From CAZTJA01 sp964613745 (GTDB lineage Bacteria; Desulfobacterota; Desulfomonilia; Desulfomonilales; Desulfomonilaceae), in assembly GCA_964613745.1 (NCBI GenBank), contig CAZTJA010000053.1, positions 1-20,780 of the forward strand: 20,780 nt of DNA. The letters run 5' to 3'. Within the stretch, counting starts at the first letter, position 1. Every line of letters begins with the position of its first letter. The translations under genes and the position numbers were made by a program. Below, one piece after another: positions 7,906 through 15,433 of this stretch. The notes beneath the pieces are model-generated. The model saw only the letters and a list, made by a program, of their open reading frames with translations. It ran no database searches and had not been told where the DNA came from.

Positions 7906-9038
7906 ATCTACCCGAAATCGTAAACCGCACGCAGGCTTACTACTGTTTAGATTGCGGAATCTGCACCGGAAGTTGCCCCGTTTCGAGAACTACTCCGGAT
8001 TTTTCACCAAGGCTCATGGTTGAGAAAGTTCTAATGGATTTAGAAGAAAATCCATTGGAAGATGTGAATATTTGGTCGTGCCTCTCTTGCGGACAATGCA
8101 GCACCAGATGTCCAGCCAAGATCGACTATCCTGAATTTGTTCGAATGGTTCGTGAGGAAGCGGTGCGCCAGGGCAAAGGCGGCATTCCGGCCCATCGTGG
8201 ACTATTTCAGGCCATCATGAGACTCCAAACCTTGGAAATCAAGCAGAACAAGACTGATTGGGCCAGGGAAGCGGGCAGGATTTCCGAGTCGGGAGACACA
8301 TACTACTTCGTTGGATGTGCTCCTTACTTTGACGTGGAATTCCATGACGATTGGGGATTGGATGTCATGGAAGGACCACGGGGTGTTTTGAAGCTGCTGA
8401 ACGGTATCGGAATCGAACCTGTGATTCATGATGATGAAAGATGCTGTGGGCATGATCTCTTGTGGAATGGTGACAAGGTAAATTTTGAAAAACTTGCCCG
8501 CAAGAACATCGAACTTATCAAAGGGCTTGGCTGTAAGAGGGTTGTATTTCAATGTCCGGAAGGTTACATGACCTTTAAGAAATACTATCCAGAGGTGGTT
8601 GGCGATCTGGACATCGAGCTTGTTCATTTTTACGAATTGCTAAATGACGAACGTAAGACGGGCTCCTTTGTTCCCGACGCAATTAACGAGAAGGTGACTT
8701 ATCATGATCCTTGCCGTTTAGGCAGACAGGCGGGGATTTTTGAACCTCCCCGTGAGCTGATTCAGAGCGTACCGGGTGTTGAGTTGCTGGAAATGAAGCA
8801 TAATCGAGAGAGCGGTTTGTGCTGTGGCACGAGTGCCTGGATGGGATGCTCCGCCTGTTCCAAAGAGATTCAGAAAAGCAGGTTAATTGAGGCGGTCGAA
8901 GCGGGGGCTGAAACTCTCATTACGGCGTGTTCAAAATGTAGAATGCATTTGAACTGTGCTCTTCGTGATACGGAGTTGCCTTTGAAAATCAGAGATCTCA
9001 ACGAGTTTCTGGCAGCTTCAATCAGCAACAAAGGGTAA
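7902..9038 (+). CDS. HdrD-like protein (HdrC-HdrB fusion) with altered first CCG domain
   Basis: 378 residues. The N-terminal HdrC-like part carries two [4Fe-4S] ferredoxin motifs (C15, C18, C21, C25 and C60, C63, C66, C70). The C-terminal HdrB-like part has two CCG domains. The second is complete: C270, C306-C307, C342-x2-C345. The first has C139 and C181-C182 but then C218-P-E-G221 where CxxC is expected, so one cluster ligand is missing. HdrD-type proteins transfer electrons between Fe-S partners and a disulfide site; a related subunit (BamD) occurs in the Bam complex of Geobacter. The gene overlaps mvhD by 4 bases (ATGA), showing tight coupling. It probably provides the HdrC function that the first HdrB lacks, which is inference. 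Confidence 0.9.
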   Translation: MNLPEIVNRTQAYYCLDCGICTGSCPVSRTTPDFSPRLMVEKVLMDLEENPLEDVNIWSCLSCGQCSTRCPAKIDYPEFVRMVREEAVRQGKGGIPAHRGLFQAIMRLQTLEIKQNKTDWAREAGRISESGDTYYFVGCAPYFDVEFHDDWGLDVMEGPRGVLKLLNGIGIEPVIHDDERCCGHDLLWNGDKVNFEKLARKNIELIKGLGCKRVVFQCPEGYMTFKKYYPEVVGDLDIELVHFYELLNDERKTGSFVPDAINEKVTYHDPCRLGRQAGIFEPPRELIQSVPGVELLEMKHNRESGLCCGTSAWMGCSACSKEIQKSRLIEAVEAGAETLITACSKCRMHLNCALRDTELPLKIRDLNEFLAASISNKG

Positions 9039-9083
9039 AAGTGTATCGGTTTCGGTATTCTTAAACCGGCCGGAATAAACGGA

Positions 9084-9089
9084 TATAAT
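9084..9089 (+). promoter_or_regulatory. Exact TATAAT ahead of the second Hdr block
   Basis: TATAAT occurs in the 76-base gap between the two blocks, 25 bases before ATG 9115. No good -35 is present at 16-18 bases (TTAAAC at 17), so an internal promoter is only a possibility. Confidence 0.25.
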
Positions 9090-9114
9090 TCGGTCACTGA
9101 CCAAGGACGGCAAC

Positions 9115-10548
9115 ATGGCTTCTAACGAAGTATTGATTATCGGCGGCGGAATAGCCGGAATGCAGGCGGCTCTCGATTTAGGCGACATGGGAATCAAAGT
9201 GCATCTAGTTGAAAAAAATCCCAGCATCGGCGGTAAAATGGCTCAGCTGGACAAGACTTTTCCCACTAATGATTGCACGATATGAATTCTGTCACCTAAG
9301 CTTCTGGATGTCGGTCGACATCCTTCGATCAATCTGCTGGCTTACAGTGAAATAGTTGATTTTTCAGGATCCATCGGAAATTTCAAAGTAAAGATTCGCA
9401 GAAAACCGAGATACGTAGACAGTAGCCGCTGCACGGCCTGCGGTGCCTGTGCAGAGAAATGCCCGACCAAAGTTCCAAATGAATTCAATTTTGGTTTTGA
9501 TAATCGAAAGGCGATTTACAAGGATTATGCGCAGGGTATTCCTTCCGTTTACACTATTGATCCGGCGAATTGTAAAGTAATACAAGGCGGAAAATGCGGC
9601 GTTTGCGCAAAAGTCTGTCAGGCTAAAGCCATTGATTACGAACAAAAGGAATCCATTGAAGAACTGTCGGTAGGCTCCATTATTGTCTCGACAGGCTACG
9701 AACTATTTGATGCAACGCAGATTCCTGAATACGGATACGGTACAATACCGAATGTTATTTCTTCCCTGGAAATGGAAAGGCTGCTGAGCGCAGGAGGCCC
9801 CACTAAAGGCCATTTATCCAGACTATCTACTATAAGAATGGAAGAAAGGCTGAAGGAGCTGCCGAAATTAATAAAGAAAGCCGAAAAATCCGAAAATGTC
9901 GCTGATTTAGAAGCTTTCAAAGCTGAACTGGAAAAAACGGAAGCCCACGTTCACAAATATCACACGGCTACAAAGCTCGGGTTCATTCAGTGTGTTGGTT
10001 CCAGGGATTTCCGATTTCATAAATACTGTTCCAGTTACTGCTGTATGCACGCTATCAAGGAAGCAATTATCGCCAAAGAGCATGAGCGTGAAACGGAATC
10101 CTACATATTCTACATGGATCTAAGGACGGTTGGAAAAGGTTTTGAAGAGTACAAGGTTCGTGGAGCCGAAGTGTCCGGGCTTAAATACATTCGTGGCCGT
10201 GTGGCCGAAATTCTTCAGGATGAAGATCTTAACCCTGTCGTTTACTATGAAGACACCGAACAGCGCAAAGTTCAAAGCATGACTTTGGATATGGTGATTT
10301 TAGCAAACGCATGCTCACCTTCAAAAGGCATTAATCCTCTTGCCGAACTTCTCGGGCTCGAACTCGATGAAAACAATTTTGTGAAGACTCATCCCAATAG
10401 ACCCTTGGATACAAGCGTTCCTGGAATCTTCACGTGCGGCTGCGCCCAAGGCCCGCTGGACATTCCCGAATCAGTAGCCCAGGCCAGTAGTGCAGCTGCG
10501 AGAGCGGCAGAAGTGGTCATGACGGGCGGAAGGGCCTTAGCAGTTTAA
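9115..10548 (+). CDS. hdrA: HdrA N-terminal-type flavoprotein, selenoprotein (Sec57)
   Basis: 477 residues when the UGA at 9283-9285 is read as Sec57. It matches the first half of the long HdrA at 4405: FAD fold IIGGGIAGMQAALDLGDMG, then PTNDCTIUILSPKL where the paralogue has Cys at the U position. Two ferredoxin motifs follow (C106, C109, C112, C116 and C161, C164, C168 with C153), then the conserved FIQCVGSRD segment. Sec in this HdrA position is known from Methanococcus. Residues about 232-282 form a charged, probably helical insertion absent from the long paralogue. The second ferredoxin has CQ instead of the usual CP. Start: AAGGA 7 bases before ATG 9115. The TGA breaks the frame, so a routine gene caller would report only a C-terminal fragment beginning near 9772. 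It lacks the C-terminal ferredoxins, which the next gene supplies. Confidence 0.92.
9283..9323 (+). promoter_or_regulatory. Sec UGA codon and SECIS hairpin in hdrA
   Basis: UGA at 9283-9285 is followed by ggatgtc (9306-9312), loop ggtc, and gacatcc (9317-9323), a perfect 7-bp stem. The loop begins 27 bases after the UGA and has G as its first base, as bacterial SECIS elements do. Confidence 0.82.
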
Positions 10549-10559
10549 GGGAGATTAGA

Positions 10560-12236
10560 TTGACTACAACGGCAACATCCGACATTCGTATAGGCGTATT
10601 TGTATGTGACTGCGGCTCTAATATAGCAGGCTACCTGCAAATGAAGGAGCTGGTCGAGTATTCTAAAACTCTTCCCAACGTAGTCTTTGTACAGGAAAAT
10701 CTCTATACCTGTTCCGAGGGCGGCATCAATGAGATCAAAGACGCTATTCCGCGAGAGAATCTGAACAGAGTTGTGGTTGCCTCCTGTACCCCCAGAACTC
10801 ACGAGCCACTGTTTATGAGTGCCTGTGAAGAAGCAGGCTTGAACCCTTACCTTTTTGAGATGGCAAACATTCGTGACCAGTGTTCCTGGGTACATATGCG
10901 GGAAGGTGAAAAAGGGACCGAAAGAGCCAAAGTCCAGATTGGAATGGCCGTAGCGAAAGCGGCTCGGCTACGAGAATTAAGTCGCATCAGACTTGGACTG
11001 ACACATAGTGCCGTCGTCATCGGCGGCGGAGTGGCCGGCATGTCCGCGGCTATGGCACTGGGCAACATGGGATATGAGGTTGATCTCGTTGAAAAACAGG
11101 ATCGTCTTGGCGGATTGCTCAATGATCTAAATATGATACTGCCTGCTCGGGAAGATCCGTCAATACTTGTGAACGACCTCATTTCACGGCTCAACTCGAA
11201 TCCAAAAGTCACCATACATACTCAATCCCAAGTTAAAAAAGTTGAAGGGTATGTCGGAAATTATTCCGTTAGCATCGAAGGCAATGGTTCCGAAACGAAA
11301 GTTAAAACCGGTGTGTTGATTGTTGCCGTCGGTGCCGGGGTGCTCAAACCTGAGGGCATGTTCGGCTACGATGGTTCCAGAGTGGTCACTCATTTTGATT
11401 ATGAAGCCATGATGAAGCAGAATGCAGTGACCGGAAACAACATTGTAATGATACAATGTGTAGGATCTCGCTGTCCAGATAGAACGTATTGTTCCCGCAT
11501 TTGCTGCATGACTGCCGTCAAGAATGCCATTCTTACCAAAGAAAAAAATCCTGATGCGACAGTAACCATCCTGTATAGAGATATGCAGATGTACGGCGTT
11601 GAAAATGAGGACATGTTCAGGCTCTCGAAGCAAATGGGTGTTCGTTACGTCACTTATGATCCCACAAGACCCCCTGTCGTTGGAGATCATGACGTGAGCA
11701 CGTATCATCTGCGGATGGGTAAAGACATATCTTTACCGGCTGACCTCGTAATTCTGTCCACACCCATGATAGCTCAGGAGGATGCAGGCGAGATTTCGAC
11801 GATGTTGAAAGTTCCTCTTAACGAGAATAACTGGTTTCTCGAAGGTCACGTCAAACTTAAACCACTGGATTTCGCAACCGATGGAATATATCTCTGCGGA
11901 AGTGCTCGATTTCCTAGCACCATTAGAGAGGCAGTGTCGCAGGGCCTAGGCGCAGCATCTCGAGCAGCCGGTGTTCTTTCCAAGGAAGCTCTCTACACCA
12001 GCGGCATAGTGGCCGATATAAATGCCGAAACCTGCTGTGGATGCCTAGGGTGCGTGGCGGTATGTCCCTACGGAGCAATCAACTTTTTTCCTGAGCGTGG
12101 CGTGTGTCAGGTGAACAAGGTCTTATGTAAAGGCTGTGGAGGCTGCGCCGCAACTTGCCCATCGGGCAGTGCCCGCTTGGATGGATTTTCAAATGACCAG
12201 ATTTATGCCCAGATTGAACAGGCGCTGGCAGGTTGA
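10560..12236 (+). CDS. HdrA C-terminal-type flavoprotein with C-terminal ferredoxin
   Basis: 558 residues from a TTG start at 10560, backed by AGGGAG 6 bases upstream and an 11-base gap from the previous stop. It corresponds to the second half of the long HdrA at 4405: IGVFVCDCGSNIAGY, VASCTPRTHEP, CSWVHMREGEKG, then an FAD fold (VIGGGVAGMSAAMALGNMG), MIQCVGSRCPDRTYCSRICC, and a C-terminal two-cluster ferredoxin (CCGCLGCVAVCP, CKGCGGCAATCP). It lacks the NDCxxC/U motif and internal ferredoxin insert, which sit in the gene before it. The two proteins together therefore make one complete HdrA-type unit, presumably as a heterodimer in the cytoplasm. No alternative ATG lies nearby with a better ribosome-binding site. 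Confidence 0.9.
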   Translation: MTTTATSDIRIGVFVCDCGSNIAGYLQMKELVEYSKTLPNVVFVQENLYTCSEGGINEIKDAIPRENLNRVVVASCTPRTHEPLFMSACEEAGLNPYLFEMANIRDQCSWVHMREGEKGTERAKVQIGMAVAKAARLRELSRIRLGLTHSAVVIGGGVAGMSAAMALGNMGYEVDLVEKQDRLGGLLNDLNMILPAREDPSILVNDLISRLNSNPKVTIHTQSQVKKVEGYVGNYSVSIEGNGSETKVKTGVLIVAVGAGVLKPEGMFGYDGSRVVTHFDYEAMMKQNAVTGNNIVMIQCVGSRCPDRTYCSRICCMTAVKNAILTKEKNPDATVTILYRDMQMYGVENEDMFRLSKQMGVRYVTYDPTRPPVVGDHDVSTYHLRMGKDISLPADLVILSTPMIAQEDAGEISTMLKVPLNENNWFLEGHVKLKPLDFATDGIYLCGSARFPSTIREAVSQGLGAASRAAGVLSKEALYTSGIVADINAETCCGCLGCVAVCPYGAINFFPERGVCQVNKVLCKGCGGCAATCPSGSARLDGFSNDQIYAQIEQALAG

Positions 12237-12248
12237 CAGGAGATCTTG

Positions 12249-12680
12249 ATGTCAGAACAGTTTGAGCCCAACATACTTGGATTTCTATGTAACTGGTGTG
12301 CTTATGCCGGGGCTGATTTAGCTGGAGTAAGCAGGTTGCAGTATCCACCTAATATGCGAACCATAAGAACCCTGTGTTCCGCTACCGTTGGACCACATCA
12401 AATCTTGAAAGCCTTTCAAAAAGGAGCTGACGGCGTCTTTGTTGGAGGCTGACACATCGGTGATTGCCATTACCTGTACGGTAATTACATGACGGTCAAG
12501 AGAATCGCTTTTATGCAAAAACTGCTGGAGTTTTCCGGTATCGATCCTGAGAGGCTTTTGCTCAAATGGGTTTCTTCTGCTGAAGGTCCCCGTTTTGCGC
12601 AAGTTGTGACCGATTTTGTGGAAAAGATCCGAAAATTGGGCCCCTCTCCATTGAACACGAATCTAAGAAAAGCCGGCTGA
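12249..12680 (+). CDS. mvhD: MvhD-like Fe-S subunit, second copy, selenoprotein (Sec68)
   Basis: 143 residues when UGA 12450-12452 is read as Sec68. The order of motifs is that of the copy at 7477: LCNWCAYAGADLAGVSRLQY, LCSATV, VGG-U-HIGDCHYLYGNY, then WVSSAEGPRFAQVV. The Sec residue number is identical in both copies and the stretch around it is the most conserved part. It should carry electrons into the HdrA unit encoded by the two genes before it. ATG 12249 is preferred over TTG 12246 because AGGAG ends 6 bases before it. The spacing is 12 bases from the previous gene and 25 to the next, so it is clearly co-transcribed. If UGA were a stop, only a 67-residue piece missing conserved ligands would be made. 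Confidence 0.93.
12450..12485 (+). promoter_or_regulatory. Sec UGA codon and SECIS hairpin in mvhD copy 2
   Basis: UGA at 12450-12452 is followed by attacc (12469-12474), loop tgtac, and ggtaat (12480-12485), a perfect 6-bp stem. The loop begins 22 bases after the UGA, as in copy 1, with G as second base. The stem sequence is nearly the same in both mvhD copies. Confidence 0.83.
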
Positions 12681-12705
12681 ACTATCCATATAAACGGGAA
12701 TGATC

Positions 12706-13530
12706 ATGATTGACCAGGTCAAAGAAAAAGTTGCCGATCTTTTTTCGGACGGCAAGATAAACGCCTTTTTAGGTTTAAAGGAAGTCGCCGGGAATATCGT
12801 CCCTCATGTTTACAAAGCGGCTGAGGAACTAGGTGACGGCTTTTCAATAGGCGACAAGAATCAGCCGGGTGATAGTCGCTACCCGATTGCAAAAATACTC
12901 ATGAATTTTGTGAAACAACAGCCTGATGTTAAGCTCGGTGTGTTAGTAAGAGGCTGTGATGAGCGAGCACTGAATGAGCTGCTCCGATGGAATCAAGTTC
13001 CCGCCGGCGAATCGATTGTAAAAGTCGGGATCGCCTGCCCCCAAGAACTTGCCGATAAGCATGAGTGCAGAAAGCCCTACCCCGACGAATTTGTCTCGGG
13101 TGAAAAGGCCAATCCAGTTCAAAACGTCTCAGTTGATGGAGTCGAATCCAAGAGCATTCTTGAAAGACTCGATTACTGGATGGGAGAGTTCGATCGCTGC
13201 ATAAAATGTTACGGGTGCCGCGATATTTGTCCGGTATGTTTTTGCAATGTGTGCACGTTGGAGGAAACGTCGCTGATTAAAACCGGAGATTTGCCTCCTG
13301 AGAATCCAATGTTTCATCTGACCAGAGCCGTCCACATGGCGGGCAGATGCATAGATTGCAATCTTTGCACCGAGGCGTGTCCGGCTGAGATTCCCCTGAA
13401 TGTTTTATATAAGAAAGTCGCCGAAATCGTTACCGATGAATTCGGATATGTTACCGGGGAACCGGGCGATTTGAAATCTCCTCTTAATATATTAGGAGCT
13501 GATCCGGGACACACAGCTGCAAACGATTGA
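12706..13530 (+). CDS. FrhB/FdhB-family Fe-S flavoprotein with two-cluster ferredoxin domain
   Basis: 274 residues. Residues 1-160 resemble the FrhB/FdhB beta-subunit core (KLGVLVRGCDERALNELL, then GIACPQELADKHECRKPYP). Residues 165-225 carry two Fe-S motifs (C165, C168, C171, C175 and C215, C218, C221, C225), with extra Cys residues in CPVCFCNVC between. FrhB-family proteins bind FAD and link a nucleotide-like or F420 donor, formate dehydrogenase or hydrogenase to Fe-S chains. Similar genes sit beside Hdr genes in sulfate reducers and syntrophs. It may be the electron-entry or exit module of block 2, but the partner is not visible here. ATG 12706 is chosen over ATG 12700 because GGGA lies 6 bases upstream of the former and overlaps the latter. 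It is the last gene of the operon. Confidence 0.8.
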   Translation: MIDQVKEKVADLFSDGKINAFLGLKEVAGNIVPHVYKAAEELGDGFSIGDKNQPGDSRYPIAKILMNFVKQQPDVKLGVLVRGCDERALNELLRWNQVPAGESIVKVGIACPQELADKHECRKPYPDEFVSGEKANPVQNVSVDGVESKSILERLDYWMGEFDRCIKCYGCRDICPVCFCNVCTLEETSLIKTGDLPPENPMFHLTRAVHMAGRCIDCNLCTEACPAEIPLNVLYKKVAEIVTDEFGYVTGEPGDLKSPLNILGADPGHTAAND

Positions 13531-13536
13531 TACCTG

Positions 13537-13574
13537 AGACTGGAATTGAGTAACTCTCATTTCCAGTCTTTTTG
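13537..13574 (+). terminator. Rho-independent terminator of the Hdr operon
   Basis: Perfect 9-bp stem AGACTGGAA (13537-13545) with TTCCAGTCT (13561-13569). The loop can add a GAG/CTC sub-stem, and the stem runs into TTTTT. It starts 6 bases after the last stop codon. Confidence 0.9.
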
Positions 13575-13696
13575 TTTGCTGTTCATACACATACTTGACA
13601 GGCTTCTGCAATAACGACAATCATTCCATTTGCGATTCATCCGTATTTCTGCTACACAATTCTTAATTAATCAGCTCTCTTTTGGAGCTTACGAAC

Positions 13697-13936
13697 ATGG
13701 CTCCTATGAAACGTGCCGAATTCGCGTTTAGCGAAAAATACGTATTCATCGAATGCCCTTTCTGCGGTAAGAATCTCTTCAAAACGGATTATTCGAGAAT
13801 TCAAAAATTACTTTTTGAGACGGGCAATCCGAGAGGTAAGTCATGCGAGCATTGCGGCGGCATTGCCGTTCTGACTTTCAGTCCTGAAGTGGAAGCGGTA
13901 ATACGAAACAAGAGCAATAATTCCGACAAGACTTGA
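13697..13936 (+). CDS. Small zinc-ribbon-like protein, unknown function
   Basis: 79 residues with two CxxC pairs (ECPFCGKN and CEHCGG), the usual outline of a zinc ribbon or rubredoxin-like knuckle. It has no signal peptide or membrane segment. I do not recognise a named family. ATG 13697 is preferred to TTG 13682 because GGAG at 13684-13687 overlaps the latter and lies 9 bases before the ATG. It follows the Hdr terminator by 120 bases, so it has its own transcription. TTGACA at 13595-13600 may be its -35, but the -10 at 17 bases (CAATCA) is poor. It sits 36 bases before the isochorismatase gene and may be co-transcribed with it. Confidence 0.7.
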   Translation: MAPMKRAEFAFSEKYVFIECPFCGKNLFKTDYSRIQKLLFETGNPRGKSCEHCGGIAVLTFSPEVEAVIRNKSNNSDKT

Positions 13937-13972
13937 ACAGATCTACTTGCCTAAGGCCGTAAAGGAGCGAAC

Positions 13973-14512
13973 ATGTTGGAATCATCAAATGCTTTGTTGG
14001 CCATTGTAGATGTCCAGGAAAAACTCCTTAAGGCGATGTGGCACCAAGAGCAATTAACTGAATCCACGGTTAAGCTGGTCTCCGGATGCCGTGTACTGAA
14101 AATGCCGATTATTTACACGGAGCAGAATCCCAAGGGATTAGGGATTACTATTCCCGAAATAAAGGACCTGCTCGAAAGCAATGAACCTGTTACCAAGGTA
14201 AGTTTTAGTTGTTTGGGTGAGCCGGTATTTGTCCAAAAACTGAATGAATTAAACCGAAACCAGGTCATAATCTGTGGAATAGAGTCCCATGTGTGCGTGT
14301 ATCAAACCGTGGTTGACCTGATTTCATCAGGTTCTGATGTGCACGTAGTTGTGGACGCAGTGTCCTCCCGTACTCCGGAAAACAGAATGATAGGCCTGGA
14401 AAAATGCAAAGATGCCGGTGCTCATCTCACAAGTGTTGAAACGGTTTTGTTCGAATTGCTTAAGAAAGCTGAGGGAGATCAATTTAAGCAAATGCTCAAA
14501 ATAGTGAAATAG
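13973..14512 (+). CDS. Isochorismatase-family cysteine hydrolase (YcaC-like)
   Basis: 179 residues, typical for the family. The catalytic triad can be placed: D13 in IVDVQEKL, K75 in VTKVSFSC, and C108 in GIESHVCVYQT with the usual non-proline cis-peptide region before it. Family members hydrolyse amides or related bonds in small molecules (nicotinamide, biuret, ureidoacrylate, unknown in YcaC). The substrate cannot be read from sequence. The protein is cytoplasmic. AAGGAG lies about 6 bases before ATG 13973. The gene converges on the PrmA-like gene, with only 9 bases between the stops. Confidence 0.88.
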   Translation: MLESSNALLAIVDVQEKLLKAMWHQEQLTESTVKLVSGCRVLKMPIIYTEQNPKGLGITIPEIKDLLESNEPVTKVSFSCLGEPVFVQKLNELNRNQVIICGIESHVCVYQTVVDLISSGSDVHVVVDAVSSRTPENRMIGLEKCKDAGAHLTSVETVLFELLKKAEGDQFKQMLKIVK

Positions 14513-14521
14513 AATTGGGCT

Positions 14522-15331
14522 TCAACGTGGTTTGTGTTTCAACACAAAAGTCACCCAATGATCGGTATTGACCTTTTCAGTGCAGACGTAGTTTATTTCG
14601 GAGTATAGCTCAATGAGAGTATCGGCCTGGACGGAATTGATGCCCGAAATGACCCAAATTCCATGCTGAGAAGCTGAACTCTGCGTCCCGAGCTCTAGAA
14701 GTACCTGGAACGGTAAATTTGCAAAAATGAGATCGTAACCAATATCGAGAAACCATCGGGCTTCGCCTTCTCTAATATCAATGGCTTTTTGGGCCCCATT
14801 TATTTCAATATTCGAGAGCGCAGTCTGAATAGCCAATTTGTTCTTATCAACTGCAGTGATTTTTGGAACCCCCAATTTGTATGCCATGAGAGCCAAAATC
14901 CCTGAGCCAGTGCCTAGGTCCAAGACCGACGTTATATTACCATCTCTAATGATTCGTGATCCAATTTCCAGACAAGCTATTGTGGTAGGGTGATTGCCGT
15001 CCCCAAAAACCACTGACGGATCGATTAAAATAGAATCCCGACTTCGGCATGGCTCGTTTGCTGAACAAAACTGCAATCCAGCCACCAGCATTCCGCCTTG
15101 TGGCAAGCCTTGCTGCCAATCCTTGTACATGATCTCGTGTCTTGAAACCAGTTCCAAACCATTTCGATCACATAATTCGGTTACGAAAGCATCCTCCTCG
15201 GAAATGAAGAAGATGTACATGAAATCGTCTTCATTCCAAATACCGATATAACTTGGAGGTGCATTCCAAATCTCCACCTTACCTCCACCTTTAACTTCAT
15301 AAATCTGGAGAATTGTATCCGGAGTAATCAT
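14522..15331 (-). CDS. PrmA-like SAM-dependent methyltransferase
   Basis: 269 residues. The C-terminal half resembles ribosomal protein L11 methyltransferase PrmA: DPSVVFGDGNHPTT (104-117, compare FGTGxHxTT), SAM motif I DLGTGSG (138-144), acidic residue D162 after strand 2, and ANLPF (204-208) in the place of PrmA's NIxxN-type motif. NLPF is closer to the NPPF/Y motif of N-methyltransferases. The first 100 residues do not look like the PrmA N-terminal targeting domain, so substrate L11 is not assured. It may modify another protein. The start ATG 15331 has only a weak ribosome-binding site. It lies 102 bases downstream of the helix-turn-helix gene on the same strand and may share its transcript. 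Confidence 0.8.
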   Translation of the reverse strand: MITPDTILQIYEVKGGGKVEIWNAPPSYIGIWNEDDFMYIFFISEEDAFVTELCDRNGLELVSRHEIMYKDWQQGLPQGGMLVAGLQFCSANEPCRSRDSILIDPSVVFGDGNHPTTIACLEIGSRIIRDGNITSVLDLGTGSGILALMAYKLGVPKITAVDKNKLAIQTALSNIEINGAQKAIDIREGEARWFLDIGYDLIFANLPFQVLLELGTQSSASQHGIWVISGINSVQADTLIELYSEINYVCTEKVNTDHWVTFVLKHKPR

Positions 15332-15386
15332 TTAAAACCCATGCATGGAATATCTTACCGTTCTGGTTTTGGCTTGAGAATCGGCC

Positions 15387-15428
15387 GAGGCTTAGGGGAA
15401 GAGCTGACGCCTATCCCCGGGTAGCCTC
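15387..15428. other. Intergenic inverted repeat
   Basis: GAGGCT (15387-15392) pairs with AGCCTC (15423-15428), with inner GGGG (15395-15398) against CCCC (15415-15418). The hairpin fills the gap between two minus-strand genes. No U-tract follows on either strand, so it is not a standard terminator and might be an attenuator or a processing site. Confidence 0.35.
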
Positions 15429-15433
15429 TTGGT

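Noticed and set aside
9286..9771. Reading the UGA at 9283 as a true stop and the gene as broken hdrA
   Set aside because: The frame is intact on both sides, the UGA replaces a conserved Cys, and a SECIS-like hairpin follows; decay would be expected to add other lesions.
14531..14548. TTTGTGT/ACACAAA hairpin as a bidirectional terminator between convergent genes
   Set aside because: It lies inside the last codons of the PrmA-like gene and has no U-tract on either side.
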